Below are positions 1-9,563 of a stretch of DNA of 64,000 nucleotides, one piece after another. Each line of letters opens with the position of its first letter. Within the stretch, counting starts at the first letter, position 1. This DNA comes from JAXGPL01 sp040766985 (GTDB lineage: Bacteria; Bacillota; Sulfobacillia; JAUYEG01), in assembly GCA_040766985.1 (NCBI GenBank), contig JAXGPL010000011.1, forward strand, positions 1-64,000, written 5' to 3'. Under the pieces are notes generated by a model. It did not search any database. It was not told the origin of the DNA and saw nothing but the letters and a program-made list of their open reading frames with translations. The translations under genes were made by a program, and so were the position numbers.

Positions 1-1994
1 GGCCGTGGTATTACAGAAGCCTGTCTCGCCTTGAATCAAGTCAGCGATCTCCGCTAGGTTGCGCTTACCGTTAGCCCAGTATTGCAGGTGATTGGATGGC
101 ACATAGCATGCATGCTTCGCCTGAAATGCCTTGGCTTTTGCCTCGTATTCGGGGACTGGGTCTCTCCCCGAAGTGGCAAATGGCCCGCGATAGGCCCGCC
201 TAGGCACGATCGAAGCTGCCTCTCGGTACGCTGGGTCGCTCGATGGCTGCCATGCGGCGGGCAGTTCGGCAATGCCGGCGTAACCCCCAGCCAGAGTCAG
301 GTCGCGAACCGACCTCTCCAGCATGTACTTGGCAGCGGCCGACACCACATCATGGGCCGACTGACGAGCCCGGCTGAACGACGGTGAGTCATCAGTCAGG
401 CGCAGTAGGCTCTCAATATCTAGGTGCTTGCGTTCGTCGGCGAAGGTAATGCGGCGCTCGATGGCCTGGCGTGCCCTGCTGATCAACTCCGTGCGCGTCG
501 CAGGTTCGGCGGAATCGCCCAGTTCGGCTACCAGCGTCTTGATGATTGGCGACAAAATGCAATCCAATTCGCCGCTGAATCGGGTTGCCATCTGATCGGC
601 TAAGAAGCTAGCGTCGGTCGGCGTTGCACACGCGGCCTCGTACAGGTATACCGCGGTCAGTATCCCTGCTACGCCGAGCATTCTGGGGTCTACCTTATCG
701 ATGGTGTCTTCGCTTGTGTGGTAGAACTTGTCGGGCATCTGCTCTAGCATGGGGCAGGTCACGCCGACAGTGGGATCGCCCCAGATGTTGTGGTCGCTTC
801 CGCCGGAGAATGGGCATGGTGCCCAACGGAAGTCCTGGAACGGCCGTGATCGTCCCCCGCCTTTTTCAGTGGTCAGGAGATGCATGATGGCTTCGGCCAG
901 ATCTCCGCCGAAGCCATCCAGGGCGCGTAGCGGTTTCTCAACAAAGAACGTACTGCCGCACAGGTCCTGATTTTCTCCGACCATGTCCAGGTTGATGGCA
1001 GCTATGGTCTTCGCCAATTTGTCCTCGTTGTTAGCCAAGTACGCGTTGGAGCCTGACATCTCCGCAAGCCAGAGAAAGCGAATTGTCCGGCGTGGTTTTT
1101 TGAGACTACCTTTGCCGATCAGGCGAGATAGCGTTAGCGCCGTCTCCATCAACGCGCCGCAGCCGGAAGCGTTGTCGTTGGCCGACGGCTCCGGATGGCA
1201 GACATGGGCCATGCCGACGACTTCTTCGTCGGTCTCACCCGGAATGGTTGCACTCGCGATCTCCATGACTCCATCGCAGTACTCGCTGTCCACAACTGCA
1301 TGTGCTGCTAACTCGGTGCTTTGCCTGCGGCGAACATACTGCGAAGCATGGCCCCCTGCCGCGGCGTGATGACGAACCCCAGGGCTTTATGTTTGGTGAA
1401 GTCTCCTGGCCAGAACGATAGATATTGGCGGCCGTCCGGCAAGGAGAAACGGTCGCGTACTGGCGGATGATCCGCATGGTGTCGAGGACTATTCCAGCTG
1501 CACCAAAGCGGTCTACTGCGAGAGAGGCGATTCCCGGAACCTCGCCCCGAGCTGAATACCAGTTTGCCGCGAACATCAACTCCTGCGTAAGCGGCCAGGT
1601 CATCTGCGTTCTCGACCAGAACGATTGTCGTTGTGATGCCGGCTGGTCCGGTAGATGCGCTGCGCTGAATTAGGCTGAACCTGGAGTCATCAAACGAACA
1701 GAGCCGCACCCGCTTGCCATCCTCAAGCAGAGTCAGCTCCGCGTGCCGGCAGTTCCACTCGGGGAAACTGGATTGGGACCACCACTGCACGCCGCTTCTG
1801 GCCGGGTAGTCGAGCAACTCCGTCTGAACCCCTTGGCGTAGTAGAACGTCGCAGATGTACCGGGTGGAGTCCCGGATGCCCGGACTGCATTGGATGCGGT
1901 GGTTGGCCGCTATTTCAGATACGAAGTTGAAGGCCGCCTGCGTGCGAAACTCGTCATTGACAAGCGCTAGAGTACGATGAATCAAAGCTCTCAA
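1..1994 (-). pseudogene. M28-family zinc aminopeptidase with PA domain, frameshifted and cut by the window edge
   Basis: The likely start is TTG at 1994 behind a GGAGGGGG site. The N-terminal part leads into a PA-like segment (GVDVRGKLVFSS, near 1570). A catalytic M28 region follows from about 1310 down to position 1 and stays open to the edge: HVCHPEPSANDNASGCG (near 1205-1155) with His and Asp zinc ligands, then a GENQDLCGS segment and SGGSDHNIWGD. The reading frame changes three times, near 1560, 1440 and 1310, and each side still reads as good protein. Known M28 enzymes are extracytoplasmic or cytoplasmic Zn2+ aminopeptidases; substrate is unknown here, and no signal peptide is evident at this start. 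It lies just downstream of membrane cassette A on the same strand. It may be a decayed gene or a real gene with sequencing indels. Confidence 0.75.
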
Positions 1995-2043
1995 TCCCCC
2001 TCCCCGCCGTACGTGGGCACGTCATCGCCGGACCTCCGCTGCC

Positions 2044-2663
2044 TTATACCATTCCGAGCCAGTTCTGGAAGATCTTTAGCAGCTCGCCCAGCAGTACAGA
2101 GATTCGGCCCGATACGACGTTGCCGAATGAGACTCCGAACGTAACCATCATCAGCCAGCGGCCAGACTTGGCTGAAGTCTTGAGCGCCCTATTCTGTGGA
2201 ATCGTGAACAGGAAGTAACTCAGCACTGCCAGCAGGCCAAAAACCATAATGAGACCGTTGATCGTGGCCCCCGCGGTCGCCCCAGGGCTGCACCATGGCG
2301 CTCACTGACTGGTTGATGACCTGCGTACGCAGAGCGGTATAGATTGTTTGGCCGGTGCCGACACCGAGCAGGAACGCCACCGGCCAACGCGCCATCCGCT
2401 TGCACGCTCTTGAAAAATCTTGTGTAAAGCATCGGTCAGAGCGCGATTGGTATTAGCAGGAGATACTGGTTCTGTTGCGTGAGTGGCCTCAAGGCATAGC
2501 GGAGTATGTTGCCCACAGCCATGCCTATCGCATGTCCCGCCGTGCTCCCTACGAATATGTGCTCTGCAACCCGGTACACCGGGTTCTCCCGATAAAGGAA
2601 TGACCAGATACCCAGGAGGCAGATGACCGCGATCCAGTCCCAGATGTTCGTGGAGATATTCAT
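2044..2663 (-). pseudogene. Cassette A gene 4: multi-pass membrane protein, disrupted
   Basis: This is the counterpart of the intact 196-residue protein at 16009-16599. Shared segments include AEHIFVG.TAGHAI (AEHVFVGAGAGHSI in copy B), GVGTG and YFLFT. The frame carries an in-frame TGA at 2436-2438, where copy B has a Gly codon. After it, PMLYTRFFK continues in the same frame. A frameshift follows near 2400 (into RWPVAFLLGVGTG) and another near 2285 at a TGGGG run (into TINGLIMVFGLLAV). One nonsense plus two indels argue for genuine decay rather than a single read error. The gene follows cassette A gene 3 with a 14-base gap. Function is unknown. Confidence 0.8.
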
Positions 2664-2677
2664 CGTCTCACTCCCCG

Positions 2678-3511
2678 TCAGGCTTTCTCGGCCGTATTCT
2701 TGCGCTTGCTGGCGAAATAGCCAATGTTGCCGATGGCGATGAAAGCGAGAATCAGTAGGTGCGCAGTGGACTGGGCATCCATCATGGATGCTCCCTGTCC
2801 GGGTACTTTGGTCAGCACTTCGTATTCCGCAGCGGCGCGCAGGCCGCCAAGCAGGCCGGCCATCTGACCAGCGGCGTAATAAGGCAGTGCCGACGGCACC
2901 GACACGGTGACAGTACCGAGAGCGTACTTGATGCCCATTGGGTCAACTACCTGGCGAATCCACGTCTCGGGGCCGCCTGCATTGAACTGCATGACGAACG
3001 CGAAATCCGTCACGGTATGGATCCCTTCCATGATTGGCAGGTCGACAACGGTGTTGCCGCGTGTGTCTATCGGGATAACCAGGCAATCGAGGGCGAAGAA
3101 CCTTACAGCGGTCTCAAGTCCAGCCATGTAGCCCAGGTTGACGAAATCCTCACCGTACACGAACCCGCGACCCTCGAGGTTGATGTTGTCCACCAGCCTG
3201 TCGCACATCATCGGGCCTTCCGCCGTGAAAGACACCGCGACCCAAGGTATATTTCTCTGGGCAAGGTGCTGCACGATCGCCACAGGGACGACATGGGCGT
3301 CAAGGCCGGTTCCAGGGCTATAGTCAAACACGAGGAGCACCTTATCAGTCTCAGGGTTGAGACCTTCGATGATATTGTAGACCTCGTGCGTCCGCTCAGT
3401 GACCGGCAATGGGATGCCAATGGGGTTAACCAACGGTATCGAACAAACTAAGAACAGCAGGAGGTAGATGATTCTCCGGTCGACGCTCTGCATTCTCGTC
3501 AGCAAATCCAT
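2678..3511 (-). CDS. Cassette A gene 3: anchored protein of unknown function
   Basis: A 277-residue protein with an N-terminal hydrophobic segment (about residues 13-31, LLLFLVCSIPLVNP) and a C-terminal membrane segment (about 247-268). Between them is a soluble domain of about 210 residues. The copy B counterpart is at 15173-16012. Both copies keep PLVNP near the N-terminus, a D-x-RGN motif, a M-x-G-x-H-(T/S) motif, and an EYE-x-L...G-x-G...M-x-AQ...AH block before the last helix. I do not recognise a catalytic fold. It sits third in the cassette, between the 6-TM protein and the broken gene 4, so a role as a membrane-complex subunit is inferred. It is full length compared with copy B (277 versus 279). 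Confidence 0.8.
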   Translation of the reverse strand: MDLLTRMQSVDRRIIYLLLFLVCSIPLVNPIGIPLPVTERTHEVYNIIEGLNPETDKVLLVFDYSPGTGLDAHVVPVAIVQHLAQRNIPWVAVSFTAEGPMMCDRLVDNINLEGRGFVYGEDFVNLGYMAGLETAVRFFALDCLVIPIDTRGNTVVDLPIMEGIHTVTDFAFVMQFNAGGPETWIRQVVDPMGIKYALGTVTVSVPSALPYYAAGQMAGLLGGLRAAAEYEVLTKVPGQGASMMDAQSTAHLLILAFIAIGNIGYFASKRKNTAEKA

Positions 3512-3539
3512 GTCCTAACCCCCTTCTCCGGCAGTCCGC

Positions 3540-4208
3540 TTACTCGCCACCAAGGTAACTGCGCTCCATGCCTAGCAGCACCCGGAGTCCCATGGTGAAC
3601 ATGCCGATGGCTGACCCAATTACCACTCCGCGCTGGCCAGCGGTGTTGGGCACGTTCAGCAACCATTGCTGAATATCAGGGAACTTGGACCAAATCACTG
3701 CTCCCACGGGCGCCGCTCCGAGCATGACAAGGACTGCCGATACCAGCAAAATCCCGGCATCCAGGTTGCGTGCTCGGAAAGCCCGATATGAGGCAGAGGC
3801 GACATAGTACCCAAGAAAAGCCCACTGTGCAGCCATAAGGGGGGAGAGAATATAGGTATAGATGCGGCTGTAGGCCGTCGCAGCCACAGCGTTGGTTGGG
3901 GAGATTTCGACGAAAGAGCGTAGGCCGCCGAAGACAACCATAGTCACGAGAAACACAATGCTGTAGCCCCAGTTGGGGCGCTTCCCGGTAATACGGCGTG
4001 AATGAACCAACCACAGGTTCACCGATGCGAGCCCGAGGGCGAATGCCGAGACGATGACCATCCATGGACTGAGGTGCATTTTAAACAAGTCGTTAAACGA
4101 TATGCTGAATCCTGGGATCGGACCAGTGGTAAGGCTGCTCAGCATAACCAGGATCCCCGTAATCAAGGTGATTGCCAGCGGGATTTCCTTGCGCATCTGA
4201 AACATCAA
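3540..4208 (-). CDS. Cassette A gene 2: six-TM membrane protein of unknown function
   Basis: A 222-residue, strongly hydrophobic protein with about six predicted membrane helices. It matches copy B gene 2 (14511-15140) in size, helix layout and motifs: ALGLA.VNL after helix 2, NAVAA.AYSRIYTYILSPL.A in the middle (YTFYYNNLYSPLATATMGL in copy B), R..N..AGILLV, P(V/I)G..IWSK(F/I)P, and a C-terminal NTAGQRG..I.SAIG. The start at 4208 lies seven bases after the stop of gene 1, so the two are probably co-transcribed and translationally linked. No known transporter signature is seen. It could be the membrane core of a complex with genes 1 and 3. Confidence 0.8.
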   Translation of the reverse strand: MMFQMRKEIPLAITLITGILVMLSSLTTGPIPGFSISFNDLFKMHLSPWMVIVSAFALGLASVNLWLVHSRRITGKRPNWGYSIVFLVTMVVFGGLRSFVEISPTNAVAATAYSRIYTYILSPLMAAQWAFLGYYVASASYRAFRARNLDAGILLVSAVLVMLGAAPVGAVIWSKFPDIQQWLLNVPNTAGQRGVVIGSAIGMFTMGLRVLLGMERSYLGGE

Positions 4209-4215
4209 CCTCCCA

Positions 4216-4998
4216 CTATCTCGTCAACGTGTTCTTGACGATGTCGCTACCGGCGGCCTTTGCGATGACGCCGAGGACGATCGCGAAGATCACGGCGAGT
4301 TTGAAGTAATCCTGTGCGGCGATGCCGCCCAACTTGGTTTTGTTCTGAGACAGATAGGCACCGGCTGCGAATAGCTCCTCGCCCATAACCACGTAATCAC
4401 ACGAGGCGACAAAGAAGGCGAGTTGGGCAATGGATGCGGTTATAGCAACCTGCATCGCTCCCACCATGTTGCCCGCCTCGGTGATCAGCAGCGACTCGCC
4501 CATGAAGATGCCGGCCATAAGGTTCGCTGCCGGCCGTTCGCGGTGGAGGATGCCAACGACGCCGCCAGCATACGCATCCTGATCGCTCGATACGTAGCGG
4601 ACCGTATCCTCTCTAAGCGCATCGCCCTTACCTGCGGCGATGTACCCTTGCCGAGTCATTTCTTGCGCAATGGGGAAGACGTTCGGCATCCGGATGGTGA
4701 CGATAAGTCGACAATCGTACTCCGCAGCCGTTCGTGCAACGTACGAGAGAATCTCCAAACCAGCCAAGGTCTGGGCCGAGTCAACTGTGGTAATGTCGCC
4801 AAGGCCTGGAGTGAAGTGGACAGGGGAGCCCATCTCAGTTGCCCGCCCGATGGCCTCGTTGATCGCGGAGAGACCGGCGATTTCGCGGATCTTGACTTTG
4901 AGCTTTCCCTGCTGGGATAGGTGGATGACATATACCGTCATGGCGGACATGACTACTAGCATCCAGAAACCAAACAAGTTACCAGCCACTATCTTCAC
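4216..4998 (-). CDS. Cassette A gene 1: DUF6754-type membrane-anchored protein
   Basis: A 260-residue protein with an N-terminal membrane helix (about residues 7-27), a soluble alpha/beta-looking domain and a C-terminal helix (about 232-250). It is the counterpart of 13707-14495. Both copies keep A-x-(D/N)EAIGRATEMG-x-P-x-HF, a G-(V/L)-x-(G/I)...RE(R/K)PAAN motif, and ASCDYVVMGEE (VSCDYVLIGEE in copy B) followed by GAYL. The family is, to my recollection, the uncharacterised DUF6754; that assignment needs a profile search. It is first in the minus-strand cassette, so the promoter should lie in 4999-5200. The start has a GGTGAAC-like context near 5001 rather than a perfect Shine-Dalgarno. Function is unknown. 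Confidence 0.8.
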   Translation of the reverse strand: MKIVAGNLFGFWMLVVMSAMTVYVIHLSQQGKLKVKIREIAGLSAINEAIGRATEMGSPVHFTPGLGDITTVDSAQTLAGLEILSYVARTAAEYDCRLIVTIRMPNVFPIAQEMTRQGYIAAGKGDALREDTVRYVSSDQDAYAGGVVGILHRERPAANLMAGIFMGESLLITEAGNMVGAMQVAITASIAQLAFFVASCDYVVMGEELFAAGAYLSQNKTKLGGIAAQDYFKLAVIFAIVLGVIAKAAGSDIVKNTLTR

Positions 4999-5591
4999 CT
5001 GTCGTTCACCTCCCTAGATTCAGCTGCATTGTGCAGGAGAAAGGGACCGTTTCTATTCCCGTGGCTGAACCTCAGTGAAGTCCTTCCAGCCAATAGACAC
5101 GACAAGGCAGGTCATGTCTCAGGGCCAGGAAAGGAGGAACCGTCTGTTACAGAGGCAGCACCTCTCTTCAGAACGGGCCGGGTACCACGAACTGGCTGAG
5201 GGAGGACAGAACGACTGCAGGAGAGGTGATGTGGCTTCTGATGCAAATCGGCTGGGAATGTCTGGTCTGGAGAGATACCATTCGGCTCTGCCCTAGTACC
5301 CGATTGCGGAATAATGCTTCGCCAAAAAAGATGGGTGACCTCTGACCGGGGGGAGCGGTATGATTCTCAGGAAGTTGGAGAGAACCCGTTGACGAAGAAC
5401 TCATGGGCAGACAAAGGTCTACCGTCAGTGGGTGGACCAGACCGCCACCGCCAACCGGTGCCGGTTATGCGATTAGATGTGGGTGCGAAGCTGTTGAAAT
5501 GCTTGAGCAACATCTTGGACATTCTTGCGGGATATATGGCGGTGGATTACGCACCCCAGGCGGCTGAGCGCTGACGAGGAGGCATGCAAAT
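4999..5591. other. Intergenic region between cassette A and the 5.6 kb gene
   Basis: About 590 bases between two divergently transcribed units. It must hold the upstream region of cassette A (minus strand) and of the gene at 5592 (plus strand). A GACGAGGAGGC ribosome-binding sequence lies just before ATG 5592. I found no convincing gene, repeat or RNA here. The short open frames have no recognisable protein character. Confidence 0.5.
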
Positions 5592-6170
5592 ATGAGGAAG
5601 AAAGAGCCTCCGGTCTTTGAGGAGATCACGGCCCGGAGAATCAACGTCGTAAACGAAGATGGGACGGTCCAAGTCGTGATCTCAGGCAAGGACCGCGCCC
5701 CAGACTGGTCCATTGACTGTGCTCGCTTCAAGCGTCTCAAGGCCGCCGGGATGATCTTCTACAATGAGGAAGGCTGCGAGTGCGGCGGACTCCAATTCAG
5801 TGGGGTGAAGGGCGAGAGTGTCGAAGCCCGCGCGTCCTGGCCCTTGACCGCTATCAGAACGACCAGGTGATAGGCATCACGTATGCCGAGGAAGCCGGCA
5901 AGTACAGTTATGGCCTCAAGATGTGGGACCGACCAACTGGGCTTGCGGATATGAAGCGCTTGCTCTCAGTTAGGGACATGCCGGACAGGGGACGCCAAGG
6001 AAGTAGCGATGGGGAGCATCGAGAGGGACATGCGCCAGGGGGTCTTCGGTCTTCAGCGGTTCTTTGCAGGCCGTGCTCTTGATGGGTCACTTCAAGTGAT
6101 CATGGCGGACAGCCAGGGACGAGCACGGATTCGGATGGTGATTGATGAAGACGACAACCCGCACTCCTAG
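5592..6170 (+). pseudogene. Uncharacterised family (RRINVVNEDGT / AGMIFYNEEGCECGGL), two frameshifts
   Basis: From ATG 5592 (site GAGGAGGC) the product reads FEEITARRINVVNEDGTV, then RLKAAGMIFYNEEGCECGGLQF. It shifts frame near 5840 into LALDRYQNDQVIGITYAEE and GLKMWDRP. A second shift near 5990 leads into DMRQGVFGLQRFFAGRA, DGSLQVIMADSQGRARIRM and the stop at 6170. The pieces together give about 190 residues in one logical order, matching a small conserved family of unknown function that I recognise only by these motifs. No membrane segment is present. The frameshifts may be mutations or sequence errors; the flanking DNA is also poor in intact genes. Confidence 0.65.
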
Positions 6171-6498
6171 ACGCGGCCGGTGTTGTCATGTATAGGCTTC
6201 CCCCGGATTAGAACGGCGAGGCGGCTCGACTCAACCTGCACCGATCCTTCTCTAGCTTCGGATATCGGTCCTCTTCCGCCATGGGCCACTGAGGGTTCAC
6301 CAACCGTTGGTCCTGCGGCGACAGAACCAGAGCCAGCTGGAGGATTGCACCTGCAGGGTGTCCAAGACCTTCCAATGATGTTTCGTGTGCTCAGAGGGAT
6401 GGGGGGCGACGAGATGCGGGTTGTCCTCGTGGATATCACCAACTTCCCCAGACAAGCAGGCCGTGTCTAGCTGATAGGTCCGCGGAGGAGGATTGCTG
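6171..6498. other. Intergenic region before the NERD gene
   Basis: About 330 bases. One open frame (6180-6470, plus) has a protein-like end (DLPMMFRVLRGMGGDEMRVVLVDITNF), but its first half is a low-complexity Pro/Thr stretch and I do not call it as a gene. A GGAGGAGG site at 6484-6491 belongs to the next gene. No repeat or RNA was recognised. Confidence 0.4.
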
Positions 6499-7530
6499 AT
6501 GCCAGCTCGTACTGCACGGCAGCTGCCTGAGAACAGAGAGCTATTTCGTCAGTTGATCCGCGCCAAGGTTGCCCGGGAAAAGTCGTACCTACAGGCCCGC
6601 GCCAATGGGGAACTACCGTCATGGGCAGCGTGGGCGATGAAGCCCATTGTCTCTGTTCTCTTCGACATAGAGACCGCCGGGGACAACATCAAGGGCAAGG
6701 TTGGTGAGATCGGGACACTGATGAACGTCCGGTTGCTCCTGCCGGACGTCTGGACGATGCTCAACGATGTTGTCTTGGAGCCTAAGCCGGATGAGTTCAT
6801 TCAGCTAGACCACATGCTCGTCGGTCCGCCTGGAGTCTTCCTGATTGAGACGAAGGCCTGGGAAGGGGCATTTCTGGCGCACCGGGACAACTGGAAACGC
6901 AAGGAGGGTAACCGGTGGGTTCGATGCGATAGTCCTACACGGCAGAGCCTTCGTCACCTGAAGCTGTTCACTCTCTGGATCACCGAGACCCTTGGCGATG
7001 CAGTCCCAGCCGATCCAAGCAAGTGGATCTATCCCAATGTCGTCTTCACCCGCGCGAAGTGGCTCAAGATCGAGGGCTGTTCAGTGCCGGTCTTCGATGA
7101 CTCTCTTCGACTCGGCTGGCACCTGCGCAGACAGACCAGAACGGAAGTCCTGAATCCGGTCTTAGTCGACAGGATTGTTCAGTCCATAGTCAATGCTGGC
7201 CCCTGTGAGCGCAAGGATGTTATGTCGATGAGCGAATCCACCGCAGGGACTAAGGAGGCTGCATCGACAGTACCTGACACGACTGACCCTACCAGGGAGC
7301 TGCAACAGGAGAGAGCCGTTGGGTCTACCGCGCAAGCCAGTACTTCGGTATCTACAGCCCTGGCTGAACAAGGCCGAACGCGCCAAGGGCGACCATTTGT
7401 CAAGGTCCGCGGAAGCCATGAAGATGCTCTGCGAATTTACGGGGAATACAAGCAGAGGGGAAGACAGCCGACAACAGTCAAGGCGGACAAGTACGAACGG
7501 GATGCGTGGTATTTCTACCTACGGGGATAG
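6499..7530 (+). CDS. NERD-domain (nuclease-related) protein
   Basis: The ATG at 6499 sits seven bases after GGAGGAGG; an in-frame TTG at 6493 is too close to it. The 343-residue product has a NERD-like core at about residues 60-190: GEIGTLMNVRLLLPDVW, then DEFIQLDHMLVGPPGVFLIETKAWEG. The D...E-x-K arrangement matches the PD-(D/E)xK-like nuclease fold described for NERD domains. The region from about 240 to 300 is Ser/Thr-rich and probably disordered. A small C-terminal module follows (GRPFVKVRGSHEDALRIYGEYKQRG...DAWYFYLRG). NERD proteins are often linked to DNA processing, but the substrate is unknown. The gene stands alone between the 5.6 kb relic and the antiporter operon on the other strand. 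Confidence 0.75.
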   Translation: MPARTARQLPENRELFRQLIRAKVAREKSYLQARANGELPSWAAWAMKPIVSVLFDIETAGDNIKGKVGEIGTLMNVRLLLPDVWTMLNDVVLEPKPDEFIQLDHMLVGPPGVFLIETKAWEGAFLAHRDNWKRKEGNRWVRCDSPTRQSLRHLKLFTLWITETLGDAVPADPSKWIYPNVVFTRAKWLKIEGCSVPVFDDSLRLGWHLRRQTRTEVLNPVLVDRIVQSIVNAGPCERKDVMSMSESTAGTKEAASTVPDTTDPTRELQQERAVGSTAQASTSVSTALAEQGRTRQGRPFVKVRGSHEDALRIYGEYKQRGRQPTTVKADKYERDAWYFYLRG

Positions 7531-7563
7531 CCCCAATCGGGAAAGGTGCTGAGCAAACATCCC

Positions 7564-7881
7564 TCAACTCCGGTGGCTAATCCCCGCAACCGACTTGACC
7601 GGAAGCACAAAGGCGATGCCGCGGCCCGGCTTGTCCAGCGAGATGGCTGCGCGGATGGCCCCGAGAACCTCCTCAGTGCGGTCCTCAGGCAGCAGTGTCA
7701 GTATGATGTCTTTCTCCGGTTCGATCGGGATGCCGAACAGCTTGGTCTGCTCATGGATGCCCGAGCCGCGGCCGTGCAGGATGGTTCCCCCCTCCGCTCC
7801 GGCCTTGGTCGATGCCTGCAGTACCCGGGAGGCATCCCCTTTGTTCGCGATGGTCACAATCAACTCATATGAACCGCTCAC
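7564..7881 (-). CDS. PII-like small signalling protein
   Basis: A 105-residue protein (start GTG 7881) reading MSGSYELIVTIANKGDASRVLQASTKAGAEGGTI in pieces, then HGRGSG.H. and EPEKDIILTLLP. This is the ferredoxin-like pattern of the PII / PII-like superfamily, with the flexible loop around GRGSGIHEQTKLFGI. The classical uridylylated Tyr loop of GlnB is not seen, so this is probably a transporter-linked PII-like protein rather than a nitrogen regulator. It overlaps the upstream DUF1538 gene by four bases and is third in a tightly coupled operon. Many PII-like proteins bind adenine nucleotides and gate a neighbouring transporter; that role here is inferred from context. Confidence 0.75.
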   Translation of the reverse strand: MSGSYELIVTIANKGDASRVLQASTKAGAEGGTILHGRGSGIHEQTKLFGIPIEPEKDIILTLLPEDRTEEVLGAIRAAISLDKPGRGIAFVLPVKSVAGISHRS

Positions 7882-8636
7882 CGGCTCTTCCCTCCGTTAT
7901 CCCGTCCGCTTCTGTTTTGGGCGGCTGCATACAGACGCCCGAGGACCAACACGACAACAATCGGTGCAAGCGCTACGAGAGCCACCAACCCAAAGCCCTC
8001 ACTGAGGGGGTTGCGGCCCGGCAGGACCTCCGCGACGCCGACACTGACTGCCAGGATAACCGTCACGGTCATCGGGCCAGTGGCAACGCCGCCGGAATCG
8101 AATGCTATAGCAGTGAATTCAGGGCGCGCGGACCAGGCCAGGCCCAACGCCAGAGCGTACCCCGGCAAGAGCAGGTACCATACGGGGAAGCCAAGAAGCG
8201 CCCTGAGCATCGCCATTGCGACTGACATCGCGACGCCCAGAGATATCGTACCCATCAGTATGCGCGCTGGGATGTGACCTCCAGAGGCCTTTTCCACTTC
8301 ATGGTTGAGAATTCGCACTGCAGGCTCGGCGAGAGTGGCCACGAGGCCCAGTACGAACCCGATGGGAACCAGGAGCCATGGCCATCGGCTGAGCGCGAGT
8401 GCCCGGCCCAGGTGTTTGGCAGCCGGCATGAAGCCGGCGTTGACGCCCTGCAGAAACAGGGCCAGCCCGACATACGCAAAGCCCAGGCCCCTGACCGTCC
8501 GCACGATGGTGGACCACGGCACTCTCAGAAAAAGCGCCTGGAAACCGATCAGAAGCGCCGCCAGCGGGCCGATTGCCAGCGCGACGTCGATGGCGGTGCG
8601 GCTGAAGTCCGCGAATAGTGAGCTCAGCGCTGTCAT
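7878..8636 (-). CDS. DUF1538 membrane protein, second subunit of a UmpAB-type antiporter
   Basis: A 252-residue polytopic protein with about seven membrane helices. Diagnostic motifs are ATLAEPAVRILN, SGGHIPARI, and FDSGGVATGPMTV before the last helices. The same motifs occur in the adjacent gene (AEPDVRIL, SGGHISQAM, FDAGGVTTGPVTV), so the two are paralogous subunits. DUF1538 pairs have been reported as two-component Na+(Li+,K+)/H+ antiporters (UmpAB, from Halomonas); a cation antiport role here is by homology. The start overlaps the preceding stop by four bases and the stop overlaps the PII-like gene, giving a coupled three-gene operon. Confidence 0.8.
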   Translation of the reverse strand: MTALSSLFADFSRTAIDVALAIGPLAALLIGFQALFLRVPWSTIVRTVRGLGFAYVGLALFLQGVNAGFMPAAKHLGRALALSRWPWLLVPIGFVLGLVATLAEPAVRILNHEVEKASGGHIPARILMGTISLGVAMSVAMAMLRALLGFPVWYLLLPGYALALGLAWSARPEFTAIAFDSGGVATGPMTVTVILAVSVGVAEVLPGRNPLSEGFGLVALVALAPIVVVLVLGRLYAAAQNRSGRDNGGKSR

Positions 8637-9331
8637 GCCGGACCTGCCAGGATCGCGAGTAGTAGTACTGCCACAATCGGCCCAACCGACGCCAGGCCGA
8701 CGTAGCCAAAACCATCAGACGACGTGCTCCGGCCGCCGAGCACCGACGCCACGCCGACCCCAAGTGCCAAGATGAACGGTACCGTAACCGGCCCCGTCGT
8801 AACCCCTCCGGCGTCAAACGATATCGACAGGTACTCGGCCGGTGCTAACGTCGCGAGCACCATAACGAGGAGGTACCCGACGAGATAGACGGCCCTTAGG
8901 GAGAAGCCCAGAAAGACGCGCAGCATTGCCAGCGCCACAGAGATACTGACCCCAATGCCGATGCTCAGGACCAGCATCGCCTGCGAGATGTGGCCACCCG
9001 ACACCGCCTCCGCCTGCTGGGCGAGGATCCTCACGTCAGGCTCCGCGACGGTAATCGTGAGGCCGATGACCGCGCCCGCAAGGAGCAAACGCCAGAGAGC
9101 TCCCATCCGCGGTAATGCTGAGCCGATGGACTGCCCAACGTCGAGCAGATCGGTTTCCACGGCGAACAGAAAGAACGTCAGCCCTCCCACCACAAGAGCC
9201 AGGCCGCCGAGAAACGACCCGAGGACCGGCGTGAACGCTCTGGTCACGGCCAACTCAAGCAAAATAACGAGAAGGGCGATCGGAACCACCGACACAAGCA
9301 CTTGCCGAAAGGTTCGAACTAGCTGAGTCAT
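8633..9331 (-). CDS. DUF1538 membrane protein, first subunit of a UmpAB-type antiporter
   Basis: A 232-residue membrane protein with about seven helices, first gene of the minus-strand operon (ATG 9331, GAGGTGAG upstream). It carries the family motifs TVAEPDVRILAQQAE, SGGHISQAMLV and SFDAGGVTTGPVTVPFI. It overlaps the next subunit by four bases. The expected role is one half of a heteromeric monovalent cation/proton antiporter in the cytoplasmic membrane. The promoter must lie in the 230-base gap 9332-9563, where I saw no clear hexamers. Confidence 0.8.
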   Translation of the reverse strand: MTQLVRTFRQVLVSVVPIALLVILLELAVTRAFTPVLGSFLGGLALVVGGLTFFLFAVETDLLDVGQSIGSALPRMGALWRLLLAGAVIGLTITVAEPDVRILAQQAEAVSGGHISQAMLVLSIGIGVSISVALAMLRVFLGFSLRAVYLVGYLLVMVLATLAPAEYLSISFDAGGVTTGPVTVPFILALGVGVASVLGGRSTSSDGFGYVGLASVGPIVAVLLLAILAGPA

Positions 9332-9563
9332 TGCTCACCTCGCGTAGAACACCCCGACATTCAGTCTTCGTCTTCGGCCGCACTTTGGCCTTCCATCAGC
9401 GCCGTTCTGTACTGATGAGAAAAGGAGCAGGCTTGTCCGCCGCTTCCACCCCACTCGCTCGCTCAACTCCCATCGCCGTCCCCCCGATGCCTTGGCAAAG
9501 CACGCGGCGGGCTCGCGACGGCGGGCCTCAAAGGAGGGACCGGGGCACATAATCCCCACGACA

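Noticed and set aside
6180..6470. Possible 96-residue gene
   Set aside because: The first half is low-complexity, there is no ribosome site and no family match is recognised.
9470..9563. GGCAAAGC followed by GC-rich paired sequence before the EF-hand gene, resembling a c-di-GMP riboswitch core
   Set aside because: Only a short GCAAAGC motif fits; the conserved stems and GGGCCUAA region of the GEMM fold are not present.
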